Assembly (NCBI RefSeq): GCF_045679555.1
Contig: NC_092094.1
Location: forward strand, 18,685,905-18,749,904
Length of the DNA: 64,000 nucleotides
Direction of reading: 5' to 3'
Source of the DNA: Salvelinus alpinus
Lineage: Eukaryota > Chordata > Actinopteri > Salmoniformes > Salmonidae
Positions 40,474-50,949 of this stretch are shown piece by piece. How positions within the stretch are numbered: position 1 is the stretch's first letter; each line of letters starts with the position of its first letter. The notes under the pieces were generated by a model. The model was not told the DNA's origin, made no database searches, and saw nothing but the letters and a program-made list of their open reading frames with translations. Made by a program: the position numbers and the translations under genes.

Positions 40474-41721
40474 TTTGACAGAGATTTAGAGGGGGTTCCC
40501 GCTCTCAAACAATACGAGTCGATGGAGTGACTAAACGAAAGAGAAGAATACCACTATCAGGGAACAAGGAATTTCTCAAACTCCGTTGGGCCGTTTTACC
40601 CTTCAAACTTCTTCCTCCTCATTCCAGCCTATGTTGCCAACTATGTTTCAGCGATCTGTCACTAAAGTTGCTAGATTCCATCTTACCCCCTCCCCTTGTG
40701 CTTCTCTGCCTCTGTGCGCCGTTACTGTAGCTTCTCCCACTCTCGTTTGCAGAATTTAGTGTGAAAAATGTTGCTAGATTCCATCTTACCCCCTCCCCTT
40801 GTGCTTCTCTGCCTGTGTGCGCAGTTGCTGTGACTGTTGCAGGGACTGTGAAGAGACCTCTTGTGGCTTGTCTTGTGGGGTATGTATGCGTGTCCGAGCT
40901 GTGTGCTAGTAGTTTAGACAGACTAGTAGTTTAGACTAGTAGTTTAGACAGACAGCTCGGTGCGTTCGACATGTCAATACCTCTCATAAATAAAACTAGT
41001 GACGAAGTCAATCGTCATCCTCCACTTTCAGCCAGGAGAGATTGACATGCATATTATTAACATTAGCTCTCTGTGTACATCCAAGGGCCAGCCGTGCTGC
41101 CCTGTTCTGAGCCAATTGCAATTTTCCTAAGTCATTTTTGTGGCACCTGACCACACGACTGAACAGTAGTTAAGGTGTGCGACAAAAATAGGACCTGTAG
41201 GACCTGCCTTGTTGATAGTGTTGTTAAGAAGGCAGAGCATCGCTTTATTATAGACAGACTTCTCCCCATCTTAGCTACTACTGCGTCAATATGTTTTGAC
41301 TATGACAGTTTACAATCTAGGGTTACTCCAAGCAGTTTAGTCATCTCAACTTGCTCAATTTCCACATGACTTATTACAAGATTTAGTTGAGGTTTAGGGT
41401 TTAGTGAGTGTTTTGCTCCAAATACAATGCTTTTAGTTTTATAAATATTTAGGGCTAACTTACTCCTTGCCACCCACTCTGAAACGAACTGCAGCTCTTT
41501 GTTGAGTGTTGCAGTCATTTCAGTCGCTGCAGTAGCTGACGTGTATAGTGTAGAGTCATCCGCATACACATGGCTTTACTCAAAGTCAGTGGCATGTCGT
41601 TAGTAAAAATGTACTCAAGGTCCAAAAGGAATTTGGCTTCCGCTCTAGCCCGAAGACTCTTTTACAAGTAACAGTCACTGGCGAGGTCTGAAAACACTAC
41701 CTGCCGCCCTAAAATGGAACA

Positions 41722-41792
41722 TGCATTGGCCGGGAATCGAACCCGGGCCTCCCGCGTGGCAGGCGAGAATTCTACCACTGAACCACCAATGC
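41722..41792 (-). tRNA. tRNA-Gly (GCC), unit 33
   Basis: Identical to the unit 1 gene; unit of 1320 bp. Confidence 0.97.
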
Positions 41793-43041
41793 TTTGACAG
41801 AGATTTAGAGGGGGTTCCCGCTCTCAAACAATACGAGTCGATGGAGTGACTAAACGAAAGAGAAGAATACCACTATCAGGGAACAAGGAATTTCTCAAAC
41901 TCCGTTGGGCCGTTTTACCCTTCAAACTTCTTCCTCCTCATTCCAGCCTATGTTGCCAACTATGTTTCAGCGATCTGTCACTAAAGTTGCTAGATTCCAT
42001 CTTACCCCCTCCCCTTGTGCTTCTCTGCCTCTGTGCGCCGTTACTGTAGCTTCTCCCACTCTCGTTTGCAGAATTTAGTGTGAAAAATGTTGCTAGATTC
42101 CATCTTACCCCCTCCCCTTGTGCTTCTCTGCCTGTGTGCGCAGTTGCTGTGACTGTTGCAGGGACTGTGAAGAGACCTCTTGTGGCTTGTCTTGTGGGGT
42201 ATGTATGCGTGTCCGAGCTGTGTGCTAGTAGTTTAGACAGACTAGTAGTTTAGACTAGTAGTTTAGACAGACAGCTCGGTGCGTTCGACATGTCAATACC
42301 TCTCATAAATAAAACTAGTGACGAAGTCAATCGTCAATCCTCCACTTTCAGCCAGGAGAGATTGACATGCATATTATTAACATTAGCTCTCTGTGTACAT
42401 CCAAGGGCCAGCCGTGCTGCCCTGTTCTGAGCCAATTGCAATTTTCCTAAGTCATTTTTGTGGCACCTGACCACACGACTGAACAGTAGTTAAGGTGTGC
42501 GACAAAAATAGGACCTGTAGGACCTGCCTTGTTGATAGTGTTGTTAAGAAGGCAGAGCATCGCTTTATTATAGACAGACTTCTCCCCATCTTAGCTACTA
42601 CTGCGTCAATATGTTTTGACTATGACAGTTTACAATCTAGGGTTACTCCAAGCAGTTTAGTCATCTCAACTTGCTCAATTTCCACATGACTTATTACAAG
42701 ATTTAGTTGAGGTTTAGGGTTTAGTGAGTGTTTTGCTCCAAATACAATGCTTTTAGTTTTATAAATATTTAGGGCTAACTTACTCCTTGCCACCCACTCT
42801 GAAACGAACTGCAGCTCTTTGTTGAGTGTTGCAGTCATTTCAGTCGCTGCAGTAGCTGACGTGTATAGTGTAGAGTCATCCGCATACACATGGCTTTACT
42901 CAAAGTCAGTGGCATGTCGTTAGTAAAAATGTACTCAAGGTCCAAAAGGAATTTGGCTTCCGCTCTAGCCCGAAGACTCTTTTACAAGTAACAGTCACTG
43001 GCGAGGTCTGAAAACACTACCTGCCGCCCTAAAATGGAACA

Positions 43042-43112
43042 TGCATTGGCCGGGAATCGAACCCGGGCCTCCCGCGTGGCAGGCGAGAATTCTACCACTG
43101 AACCACCAATGC
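43042..43112 (-). tRNA. tRNA-Gly (GCC), unit 34
   Basis: Identical to the unit 1 gene; unit of 1304 bp with the private 14-bp insertion near 43546. Confidence 0.97.
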
Positions 43113-44345
43113 TTTGACAGAGATTTAGAGGGGGTTCCCGCTCTCAAACAATACGAGTCGATGGAGTGACTAAACGAAAGAGAAGAATACCACTATCAGG
43201 GAACAAGGAATTTCTCAAACTCCGTTGGGCCGTTTTACCCTTCAAACTTCTTCCTCCTCATTCCAGCCTATGTTGCCAACTATGTTTCAGCGATCTGTCA
43301 CTAAAGTTGCTAGATTCCATCTTACCCCCTCCCCTTGTGCTTCTCTGCCTCTGTGCGCCGTTACTGTAGCTTCTCCCACTCTCGTTTGCAGAATTTAGTG
43401 TGAAAAATGTTGCTAGATTCCATCTTACCCCCTCCCCTTGTGCTTCTCTGCCTGTGTGCGCAGTTGCTGTGACTGTTGCAGGGACTGTGAAGAGACCTCT
43501 TGTGGCTTGTCTTGTGGGGTATGTATGCGTGTCCGAGCTGTGTGCAGGCGCTGTAGAGCTAGTAGTTTAGACAGACAGCTCGGTGCGTTCGACATGTCAA
43601 TACCTCTCATAAATAAAACTAGTGACGAAGTCAATCGTCAATCCTCCACTTTCAGCCAGGAGAGATTGACATGCATATTATTAACATTAGCTCTCTGTGT
43701 ACATCCAAGGGCCAGCCGTGCTGCCCTGTTCTGAGCCAATTGCAATTTTCCTAAGTCATTTTTGTGGCACCTGACCACACGACTGAACAGTAGTTAAGGT
43801 GTGCGACAAAAATAGGACCTGTAGGACCTGCCTTGTTGATAGTGTTGTTAAGAAGGCAGAGCATCGCTTTATTATAGACAGACTTCTCCCCATCTTAGCT
43901 ACTACTGCGTCAATATGTTTTGACTATGACAGTTTACAATCTAGGGTTACTCCAAGCAGTTTAGTCATCTCAACTTGCTCAATTTCCACATGACTTATTA
44001 CAAGATTTAGTTGAGGTTTAGGGTTTAGTGAGTGTTTTGCTCCAAATACAATGCTTTTAGTTTTATAAATATTTAGGGCTAACTTACTCCTTGCCACCCA
44101 CTCTGAAACGAACTGCAGCTCTTTGTTGAGTGTTGCAGTCATTTCAGTCGCTGCAGTAGCTGACGTGTATAGTGTAGAGTCATCCGCATACACATGGCTT
44201 TACTCAAAGTCAGTGGCATGTCGTTAGTAAAAATGTACTCAAGGTCCAAAAGGAATTTGGCTTCCGCTCTAGCCCGAAGACTCTTTTACAAGTAACAGTC
44301 ACTGGCGAGGTCTGAAAACACTACCTGCCGCCCTAAAATGGAACA

Positions 44346-44416
44346 TGCATTGGCCGGGAATTGAACCCGGGCCTCCCGCGTGGCAGGCGAGAATTCTACC
44401 ACTGAACCACCAATGC
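44346..44416 (-). tRNA. tRNA-Gly (GCC) variant with T-loop G57A, unit 35
   Basis: The T loop reads TTCAATT rather than TTCGATT. Position 57 accepts any purine and TTCAA is a common functional box B form, so this copy is probably still active. Confidence 0.93.
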
Positions 44417-45665
44417 TTTGACAGAGATTTAGAGGGGGTTCCCGCTCTCAAACAATACGAGTCGATGGAGTGACTAAACGAAAGAGAAGAATACCACTAT
44501 CAGGGAACAAGGAATTTCTCAAACTCCGTTGGGCCGTTTTACCCTTCAAACTTCTTCCTCCTCATTCCAGCCTATGTTGCCAACTATGTTTCAGCGATCT
44601 GTCACTAAAGTTGCTAGATTCCATCTTACCCCCTCCCCTTGTGCTTCTCTGCCTCTGTGCGCCGTTACTGTAGCTTCTCCCACTCTCGTTTGCAGAATTT
44701 AGTGTGAAAAATGTTGCTAGATTCCATCTTACCCCCTCCCCTTGTGCTTCTCTGCCTGTGTGCGCAGTTGCTGTGACTGTTGCAGGGACTGTGAAGAGAC
44801 CTCTTGTGGCTTGTCTTGTGGGGTATGTATGCGTGTCCGAGCTGTGTGCTAGTAGTTTAGACAGACTAGTAGTTTAGACTAGTAGTTTAGACAGACAGCT
44901 CGGTGCGTTCGACATGTCAATACCTCTCATAAATAAAACTAGTGACGAAGTCAATAGTCAATACTCCACTTTCAGCCAGGAGAGATTGACATGCATATTA
45001 TTAACATTAGCTCTCTGTGTACATCCAAGGGCCAGCCGTGCTGCCCTGTTCTGAGCCAATTGCAATTTTCCTAAGTCATTTTTGTGGCACCTGACCACAC
45101 GACTGAACAGTAGTTAAGGTGTGCGACAAAAATAGGACCTGTAGGACCTGCCTTGTTGATAGTGTTGTTAAGAAGGCAGAGCATCGCTTTATTATAGACA
45201 GACTTCTCCCCATCTTAGCTACTACTGCGTCAATATGTTTTGACTATGACAGTTTACAATCTAGGGTTACTCCAAGCAGTTTAGTCATCTCAACTTGCTC
45301 AATTTCCACATGACTTATTACAAGATTTAGTTGAGGTTTAGGGTTTAGTGAGTGTTTTGCTCCAAATACAATGCTTTTAGTTTTATAAATATTTAGGGCT
45401 AACTTACTCCTTGCCACCCACTCTGAAACGAACTGCAGCTCTTTGTTGAGTGTTGCAGTCATTTCAGTCGCTGCAGTAGCTGACGTGTATAGTGTAGAGT
45501 CATCCGCATACACATGGCTTTACTCAAAGTCAGTGGCATGTCGTTAGTAAAAATGTACTCAAGGTCCAAAAGGAATTTGGCTTCCGCTCTAGCCCGAAGA
45601 CTCTTTTACAAGTAACAGTCACTGGCGAGGTCTGAAAACACTACCTGCCGCCCTAAAATGGAACA

Positions 45666-45736
45666 TGCATTGGCCGGGAATCGAACCCGGGCCTCCCGCG
45701 TGGCAGGCGAGAATTCTACCACTGAACCACCAATGC
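45666..45736 (-). tRNA. tRNA-Gly (GCC), unit 36
   Basis: Identical to the unit 1 gene. It lies in the last, right-truncated unit, so it is the tRNA gene nearest to the array edge. Confidence 0.97.
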
Positions 45737-46846
45737 TTTGACAGAGATTTAGAGGGGGTTCCCGCTCTCAAACAATACGAGTCGATGGAGTGACTAAACG
45801 AAAGAGAAGAATACCACTATCAGGGAACAAGGAATTTCTCAAACTCCGTTGGGCCGTTTTACCCTTCAAACTTCTTCCTCCTCATTCCAGCCTATGTTGC
45901 CAACTATGTTTCAGCGATCTGTCACTAAAGTTGCTAGATTCCATCTTACCCCCTCCCCTTGTGCTTCTCTGCCTCTGTGCGCCGTTACTGTAGCTTCTCC
46001 CACTCTCGTTTGCAGAATTTAGTGTGAAAAATGTTGCTAGATTCCATCTTACCCCCTCCCCTTGTGCTTCTCTGCCTGTGTGCGCAGTTGCTGTGACTGT
46101 TGCAGGGACTGTGAAGAGACCTCTTGTGGCTTGTCTTGTGGGGTATGTATGCGTGTCCGAGCTGTGTGCTAGTAGTTTAGACAGACTAGTAGTTTAGACT
46201 AGTAGTTTAGACAGACAGCTCGGTGCGTTCGACATGTCAATACCTCTCATAAATAAAACTAGTGACGAAGTCAATCGTCAATCCTCCACTTTCAGCCAGG
46301 AGAGATTGACATGCATATTATTAACATTAGCTCTCTGTGTACATCCAAGGGCCAGCCGTGCTGCCCTGTTCTGAGCCAATTGCAATTTTCCTAAGTCATT
46401 TTTGTGGCACCTGACCACACGACTGAACAGTAGTTAAGGTGTGCGACAAAAATAGGACCTGTAGGACCTGCCTTGTTGATAGTGTTGTTAAGAAGGCAGA
46501 GCATCGCTTTATTATAGACAGACTTCTCCCCATCTTAGCTACTACTGCGTCAATATGTTTTGACTATGACAGTTTACAATCTAGGTTTACTCCAAGCAGT
46601 TTAGTCATCTCAACTTGCTCAATTTCCACATGACTTATTACAAGATTTAGTTGAGGTTTAGGGTTTAGTGAGTGTTTTGCTCCAAATACAATGCTTTTAG
46701 TTTTATAAATATTTAGGGCTAACTTACTCCTTGCCACCCACTCTGAAACGAACTGCAGCTCTTTGTTGAGTGTTGCAGTCATTTCAGTCGCTGCAGTAGC
46801 TGACGTGTATAGTGTAGAGTCATCCGCATACACATGGCTTTACTCA

Positions 46847-46954
46847 CTTATTATTATAATTAATAAGTGTCTATGTGGATAATGAAAATGTAATACTGGC
46901 TTCTTAATTTTGTTTGGGGAGAAAATTCTGAATAATTCAATTAGTGGATGTTTT
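46847..46954. other. AT-rich junction between the array and the first LINE
   Basis: About 108 bp of AT-rich sequence with no recognisable feature. The array unit breaks off after TACTCA at 46846, so this is the right boundary of the array. Confidence 0.7.
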
Positions 46955-48097
46955 TTAATTTTTTTATTTCACTTTTATTTAACCAGGTAGGCCAGTTGAG
47001 AACAAGTTCTCATTTACATCTGCGACCTGGCCAAGATAAAGCAAAAGCAGTGCGACACAAACACAGTTACACATGGGATAAACAAATGTAAAGTCAATAA
47101 CACAATAGGAAAATCTATATACAGTATGTACAAATGTAGTAAGATTAGGGAGGTTAGGCAATAAATAGGCCATAGTGGAGAAATAATTACAATTTAGCAA
47201 TTTACACTGGAGAGATATGTGCAGATGAGGATGTGCAGGTAGAAATACTGGTGTGCAAAAGAGCAGAAAAACAAAAACGGGGATGAGGTAGGTAGTTGGT
47301 TGGATGGGCCATTTACAGATGGCCTGTGTACAACTGCAGCGATCGGTAAGCTGCTCTGACAGCTGACGCTTAGTGAGGGAGATATAAGTCTCCAACTTCA
47401 GTGATATTTGCAACTCGTTCTAGTCATTGTCAGCAGAGAACTGGAATGAAAGGCGGCCAAAGCAGGTGTTGGCTTTGGGGATGACCAGTGAAATATACCT
47501 GCTGGAGCGCGTGCTACAGGTGGAAGTTGCTATGGTGACCAGTGAGCTGAGATAAGGCGGAGCTTTACCCAGCAAGGACTTTTAGATGACCTGGAGCCAG
47601 TGGGTTTGGCGACGAATATGTAGTGAGGACCAGCCAACGAGAGCATACAGGTCGCCATGGTGGGTAGTACAGTATATGGGGCTTTGGTGACAAAACGGAT
47701 GGCACTGTGATGGTACTAAACGATATCATGTAGTCTTTCAGCGTGGCTGAGGTGCACCCGTGACCAGCTCGGAAACCAGACTGCATAGCGGAGAAGGTAC
47801 TGTGGGATTTGAAATGGTCGGTTATCTGATTGTTCACTTGGCTTTCGAAGATTTTAGAAAAGGCAGGGCAGGATGGATATAGGTCTGTAACAGTTTGGGT
47901 CTAGAGTGTCTCCCCCCTCTGAAGAGGGGGATGACTGCAGCCGCTTTCCAATCTAATAGTAATAGGGGTTGCAACAATAGTGGTGGATAATTTTAGGAAG
48001 AGAGGGTCCAGATTGTCTAGCCCAGCTAATTTGTAGGGATCCAGATTTTGCAGCTCTTTCAGAACATCAGCTGTCTGGATTTGGGTGAAGGAGAAGC

Positions 48098-48119
48098 GGG
48101 GGGGGGGGGGGGGGGGGGG
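48098..48119. repeat. Run of 22 G inside the LINE
   Basis: A pure G tract on the plus strand, C on the LINE strand. It sits in a proline-rich stretch of the LINE reading frame. Homopolymers of this length are unstable and often miscounted. Confidence 0.95.
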
Positions 48120-49392
48120 TCAGTGCTGTTGGCCGGGGTTGGGGTAGCCAGGTGGAAAGCATGGCCAGCCATAGAGAAATCCTAATTGAAATTCTCGATT
48201 ATATCGTGGATTTATCAGTGGTGACAGTGTTGACTAGTCTCAGTGCAGTGGGCAGTTGGGATGAGGTGCTCTTATTCTCCATGGACTTTACAGTGTCTCA
48301 AAACTTTTTGGAATTGGTGCTGCTAGATGCAAATTTCTGTTTGAAAAAGCTAGCCTTTGCTTTCCTAACTGACTGTGAGTATTGGTTCATGACTTCCCTG
48401 AAAAGTTGCATATCGTGGGGACTATTCGAAGCTAGTACGCCACAGGGTGTTTTTGTGCTGGTCAAGGGCAGTGAAGTCTGGAGTGAACCAAGGGCTGTAT
48501 CTGTTCTTAGTTCTACATTTTTTAAAAGGGGCATGCTTATTTAAGATGGTGAGGAAAGCACTTTTAAAGAACAACCAGGCATCCTCTACTGACAGGATGA
48601 GCTCAATATCCTTCCAGGATACCCGGGCCAGGTCAATTAGAAAGGCCTGCTCACAGAAGTGTTTTAGGGAGCGTTTGACAGTGATGAGGGGTGGTCGTTT
48701 GACCGCGGACCCATAATGGACGCAGGCAATGAGGCAGTGATTGCTGAGATCCTGGTTGAAACAGCAGATGTGTATTTAGAGGGCAAGTTGGTCAGAATGA
48801 TATCTATGAGGGTGCCCATGTTCACGGATTTGGGGTTGTACCTGGTAGGTTCCTTGATAATTTGTGTGAGATTGAGGGCATCAAGCTTAGATTGTAGGAC
48901 GGCCGGGGTGTTAAGCATATCCCAGTTTACGTCACCTAGCAGTACAAACTCTGATGATAGATGGGGGGCAATCAATTCACATATGCTGTCCAGGGCACAG
49001 CTGGGAGCTGAGGGGGGTGTATAACAAGCGGCAACAGTGAGGGACTTGTTTCTGGAGAGATGGATCTTTAAAAGTAGAAGCTCGAACTGTTTGGGCATAG
49101 ACCTGGATAGTTTGACAGAACTCTGCAGGCTATCTCTGCAGTAGATTGCAATTCCGCCCCCTTCAGCAGTTCTGTCTAAACGGAAAATGTTGTAATTGGG
49201 GATGGAAATGTCAGTATTTTTGGTGGCCTTCCTAGGCCAGGATTCAGACACAGCTCGGACATCAGGGTTGGCGGAGTGTGCAAACGCAGAGAATAAAGCA
49301 AACTTAGGGAGGAGGCTTCTGATGTTAACATGCATGAACCCAAGGCTTTTACAGTTGCGTAAGTCAACAAATGAGAGCGCCTGGGGACACAC

Positions 49393-49419
49393 GGAGCCTG
49401 GGTTAACCTCTACATCACC
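49393..49419 (-). other. 2A-like motif GDVEVNPGS in the LINE leader
   Basis: The minus strand encodes LLLLCSSGDVEVNPGS. The 2A ribosome-skipping consensus is D-V/I-E-x-N-P-G followed by P; here the last position is S (codon at 49393-49395). 2A-like sequences at the N terminus of non-LTR retrotransposon proteins are documented. Because the final proline is needed for skipping, this copy is probably inactive. Confidence 0.8.
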
Positions 49420-49735
49420 AGAGGAACAGAGGAGGAGTAGGATGAGGGTACGGCTAAAGGCTACGAGAACTGGTCGTCTAGTGCTTTGGGAACAGAGAAT
49501 AAAAGGAGCAGATTTCTGGGCGTGGTAGGATAGATTCAGGGCATAGTGTACAGACAAGGGTATGGTAGGGTGCGAATACAGTGGGGGTAAACCTAGGCAT
49601 TGAGTGACGATGAGAGGTTGCATCTCTGGAGCCGCCAGTTAAGCTAAGTGCGGTCTCGCAATGAACTACTGCAACACCCCCCATTTCCTTGCTCATCAAT
49701 GCACTTGCGCCTCTTACTATTGAGATCATTGCATG

Positions 49736-50476
49736 TGCAGGTAAGAAAGTGTTCTCGCTTAGCTGACTAAACGCTGTAGCTAATTACCAAACTTGTAACG
49801 ACACCTTAGCTAAGGAGCTAACTACGAAATAAGTGGTTATGTGCTTGTCTAACACATACAATTTTGGAAAATGTATTTGGCAAATAGTTTGTTCTCCATT
49901 TTTTCTTACCCTTTTTCTCACATCAGTGGTATCAACGGTCAAAGTGGAAAGCTGCTTTCCCGCTAGAGGGAGGAAAATAGGGGTGCGGGCCAGAGCAGAA
50001 AGATAAAGATTCTTCCTTCTCACCTAAGTGCTCTGATTGGCTCAGCTCCAACTTCAGACGGTTGAGTCAAAAACCACAATGTGCCAGCTAGAAGCCTATT
50101 TTAGTTTGTTTTCATACAAGTGTGCATGATACACAAAATCTATGCAGGTTGGCAGGTCTGTTGATATGGCTATCTGGGTAAGCCATACTCACCCAGAATA
50201 TAATGAACTGACAGGCATACTGGTTATTGGAGTAGCAGGGGGACAAACACCACCAGGTCAAACTTGTTACTCTCAGTCACAATGTCCTGTGAAGTCCATT
50301 TTTGTTACTAATCTCTTACCTTAGCTGTCATTCGTGTATAACTGTTTGTTCTGTTTGACGCTTTAGCTATACTGAAAGCACTCAACCGTTAACCACCTCA
50401 CCTAGCCAAACGTCCAATCTAAACTGACATTAAACTTCCAGGAAATGTATTGACATGATTTGTACTATAATCTCAC
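49736..50476. other. Stretch without recognised gene
   Basis: No splice-bounded exon or known protein fragment was recognised on either strand. Short open frames here (for example minus 50023-49784 and plus 50142-50324) look random. A CCAAT-like GATTGGCTCAG lies near 50035. Following the vac14 exon on the minus strand, this is its downstream intron, but I do not see the next expected exon. Confidence 0.5.
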
Positions 50477-50539
50477 CTTCAACAGTCTGTCAAGGAGTTC
50501 AGAGCCATTCTTCACATTGGGGTCAGGATCTGCTGCAAG
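50477..50539 (-). CDS. vac14: Single VAC14 exon (partial gene)
   Basis: On the minus strand a pyrimidine-rich CTCTCTCCAG acceptor precedes 63 bases, followed by donor GTGAGA. The exon is exactly 21 codons in phase 0 and reads [10 protein letters not shown] then [11 protein letters not shown]. This closely matches the vertebrate VAC14 segment [20 protein letters not shown], recalled from the family, near the N-terminal HEAT repeats. VAC14 is the scaffold of the PIKfyve-FIG4 complex that makes PI(3,5)P2 on endosomes. The intact splice sites suggest a real exon, but I found no neighbouring vac14 exon between 46847 and 53068. Upstream exons would have to lie to the right beyond the LINE and downstream ones left of the tRNA array. 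It may instead be an orphan exon. Confidence 0.75.
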
Positions 50540-50949
50540 CTGGAGAGAGCACACAATATCAGAGGTAGCCTAAATAAAATTATTCTCTGAGCACATTCTA
50601 TGTCCAAAGGCAAGCAATATTGTGAGCTCAAAGTGTATTAATTATTTAGCTAATTGAACTTCCTAAACATGACCAGTGTATTACAATAGATTGCGAGTAA
50701 CACATACATTTCCCACCAGAACTGCATTTCTATCAATCGGATTTATTGCGGATAAACGTTTGTGAGCGATGGTGTAGTGCACATAACAATTACTTTTGTG
50801 GTTAAATTCCCATTTTCCGTTTGAAAAATACAAGTTAAATGGGTTTCCATCTATGGTTTTGTCACAAAAACTGTTATATAGCAAATGAGGTCTTGGCACA
50901 TGCGCTCCAGACAACAGCTCGCAAATACAGTTCGGGCAGGCTAACTACA
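50540..50949. other. Stretch without gene, probable old interspersed repeat
   Basis: The segment from about 50680 contains text such as GGGTTTCCATCTATGG and TTGTGGTTAAATTCCC that resembles dispersed salmonid repeats from memory, but I could not define ends. No coding potential was recognised. Sequence right of the adjacent LINE (52200-52330) may be the other half of the same older element. Confidence 0.35.

Larger units (their letters stand above)
1..46846. repeat. Tandem array of 36 units, tRNA-Gly plus LINE fragment
   Basis: Units start at 1, 1288, 2608, 3928, 5215, 6535, 7855, 9175, 10495, 11782, 13069, 14356, 15643, 16930, 18217, 19504, 20791, 22111, 23431, 24751, 26038, 27358, 28645, 29932, 31219, 32506, 33826, 35146, 36433, 37721, 39013, 40303, 41622, 42942, 44246 and 45566. 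Unit length is 1287 (S) or 1320 (L); the order for units 1-28 is SLLSLLLLSSSSSSSSLLLSLSSSSLLS. Units 29-34 are 1288, 1292, 1290, 1319, 1320 and 1304 bp, and unit 35 is 1320 bp. Unit 36 stops 3' of the YADD codons at 46846, where the sequence becomes unrelated. All units point the same way. Apart from the S/L difference I saw only scattered single-base changes, for example A at 7875 and 9195, C at 11731, and T for G in unit 36 near 46586. The left end lies outside the window. The near identity implies recent amplification or ongoing homogenisation. The copy number depends on the assembly being right. Confidence 0.98.
46955..49735 (-). mobile_element. Internally deleted LINE with endonuclease and 2A-like motif
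   Basis: The element runs right to left. A leader with MISIVRG... begins near 49729. A long frame at 49623-48664 carries a hydrophobic stretch ending in a 2A-like motif and an apurinic-type endonuclease (FMHVNIRSLLPKF, GGGIAIYCRDSL, VLLGDVNWD, IDIILTNLP). After a frame break come linker pieces (DMQLFREVMNQYSQSVRKA, KFWDTVKSMENK, then DPYKLAGLDN) and the early RT piece QSGFRAGHGCTSATLK near 47760. The RT palm with YADD is missing: the text jumps near 47730 to a C-terminal piece (SAIRFVTKAPY), and the frame at 47413-46979 ends in GQVADVNENLFSTGLPG. The 3' end resembles TGGTTAAATAAAGGTGAAAT tails of abundant fish LINEs. It cannot be autonomous. The family name is not assigned. Confidence 0.85.

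Noticed and set aside
1-46846. CRISPR-like or bacterial repeat system
   Set aside because: The repeats are over 1 kb, spacers are not unique, and the context is clearly eukaryotic.
1-46846. 5S rDNA or rRNA array
   Set aside because: No 5S, 18S or 28S sequence is seen; the Pol III gene in the unit is tRNA-Gly.
48152-48544. 130-codon plus-strand open frame
   Set aside because: It is antisense to the LINE coding text (KFWDTVKSMENK and neighbours are on the minus strand).
50681-50914. 77-codon minus-strand open frame near the vac14 exon, considered as another exon
   Set aside because: The text does not resemble VAC14 and lies in repeat-like DNA.
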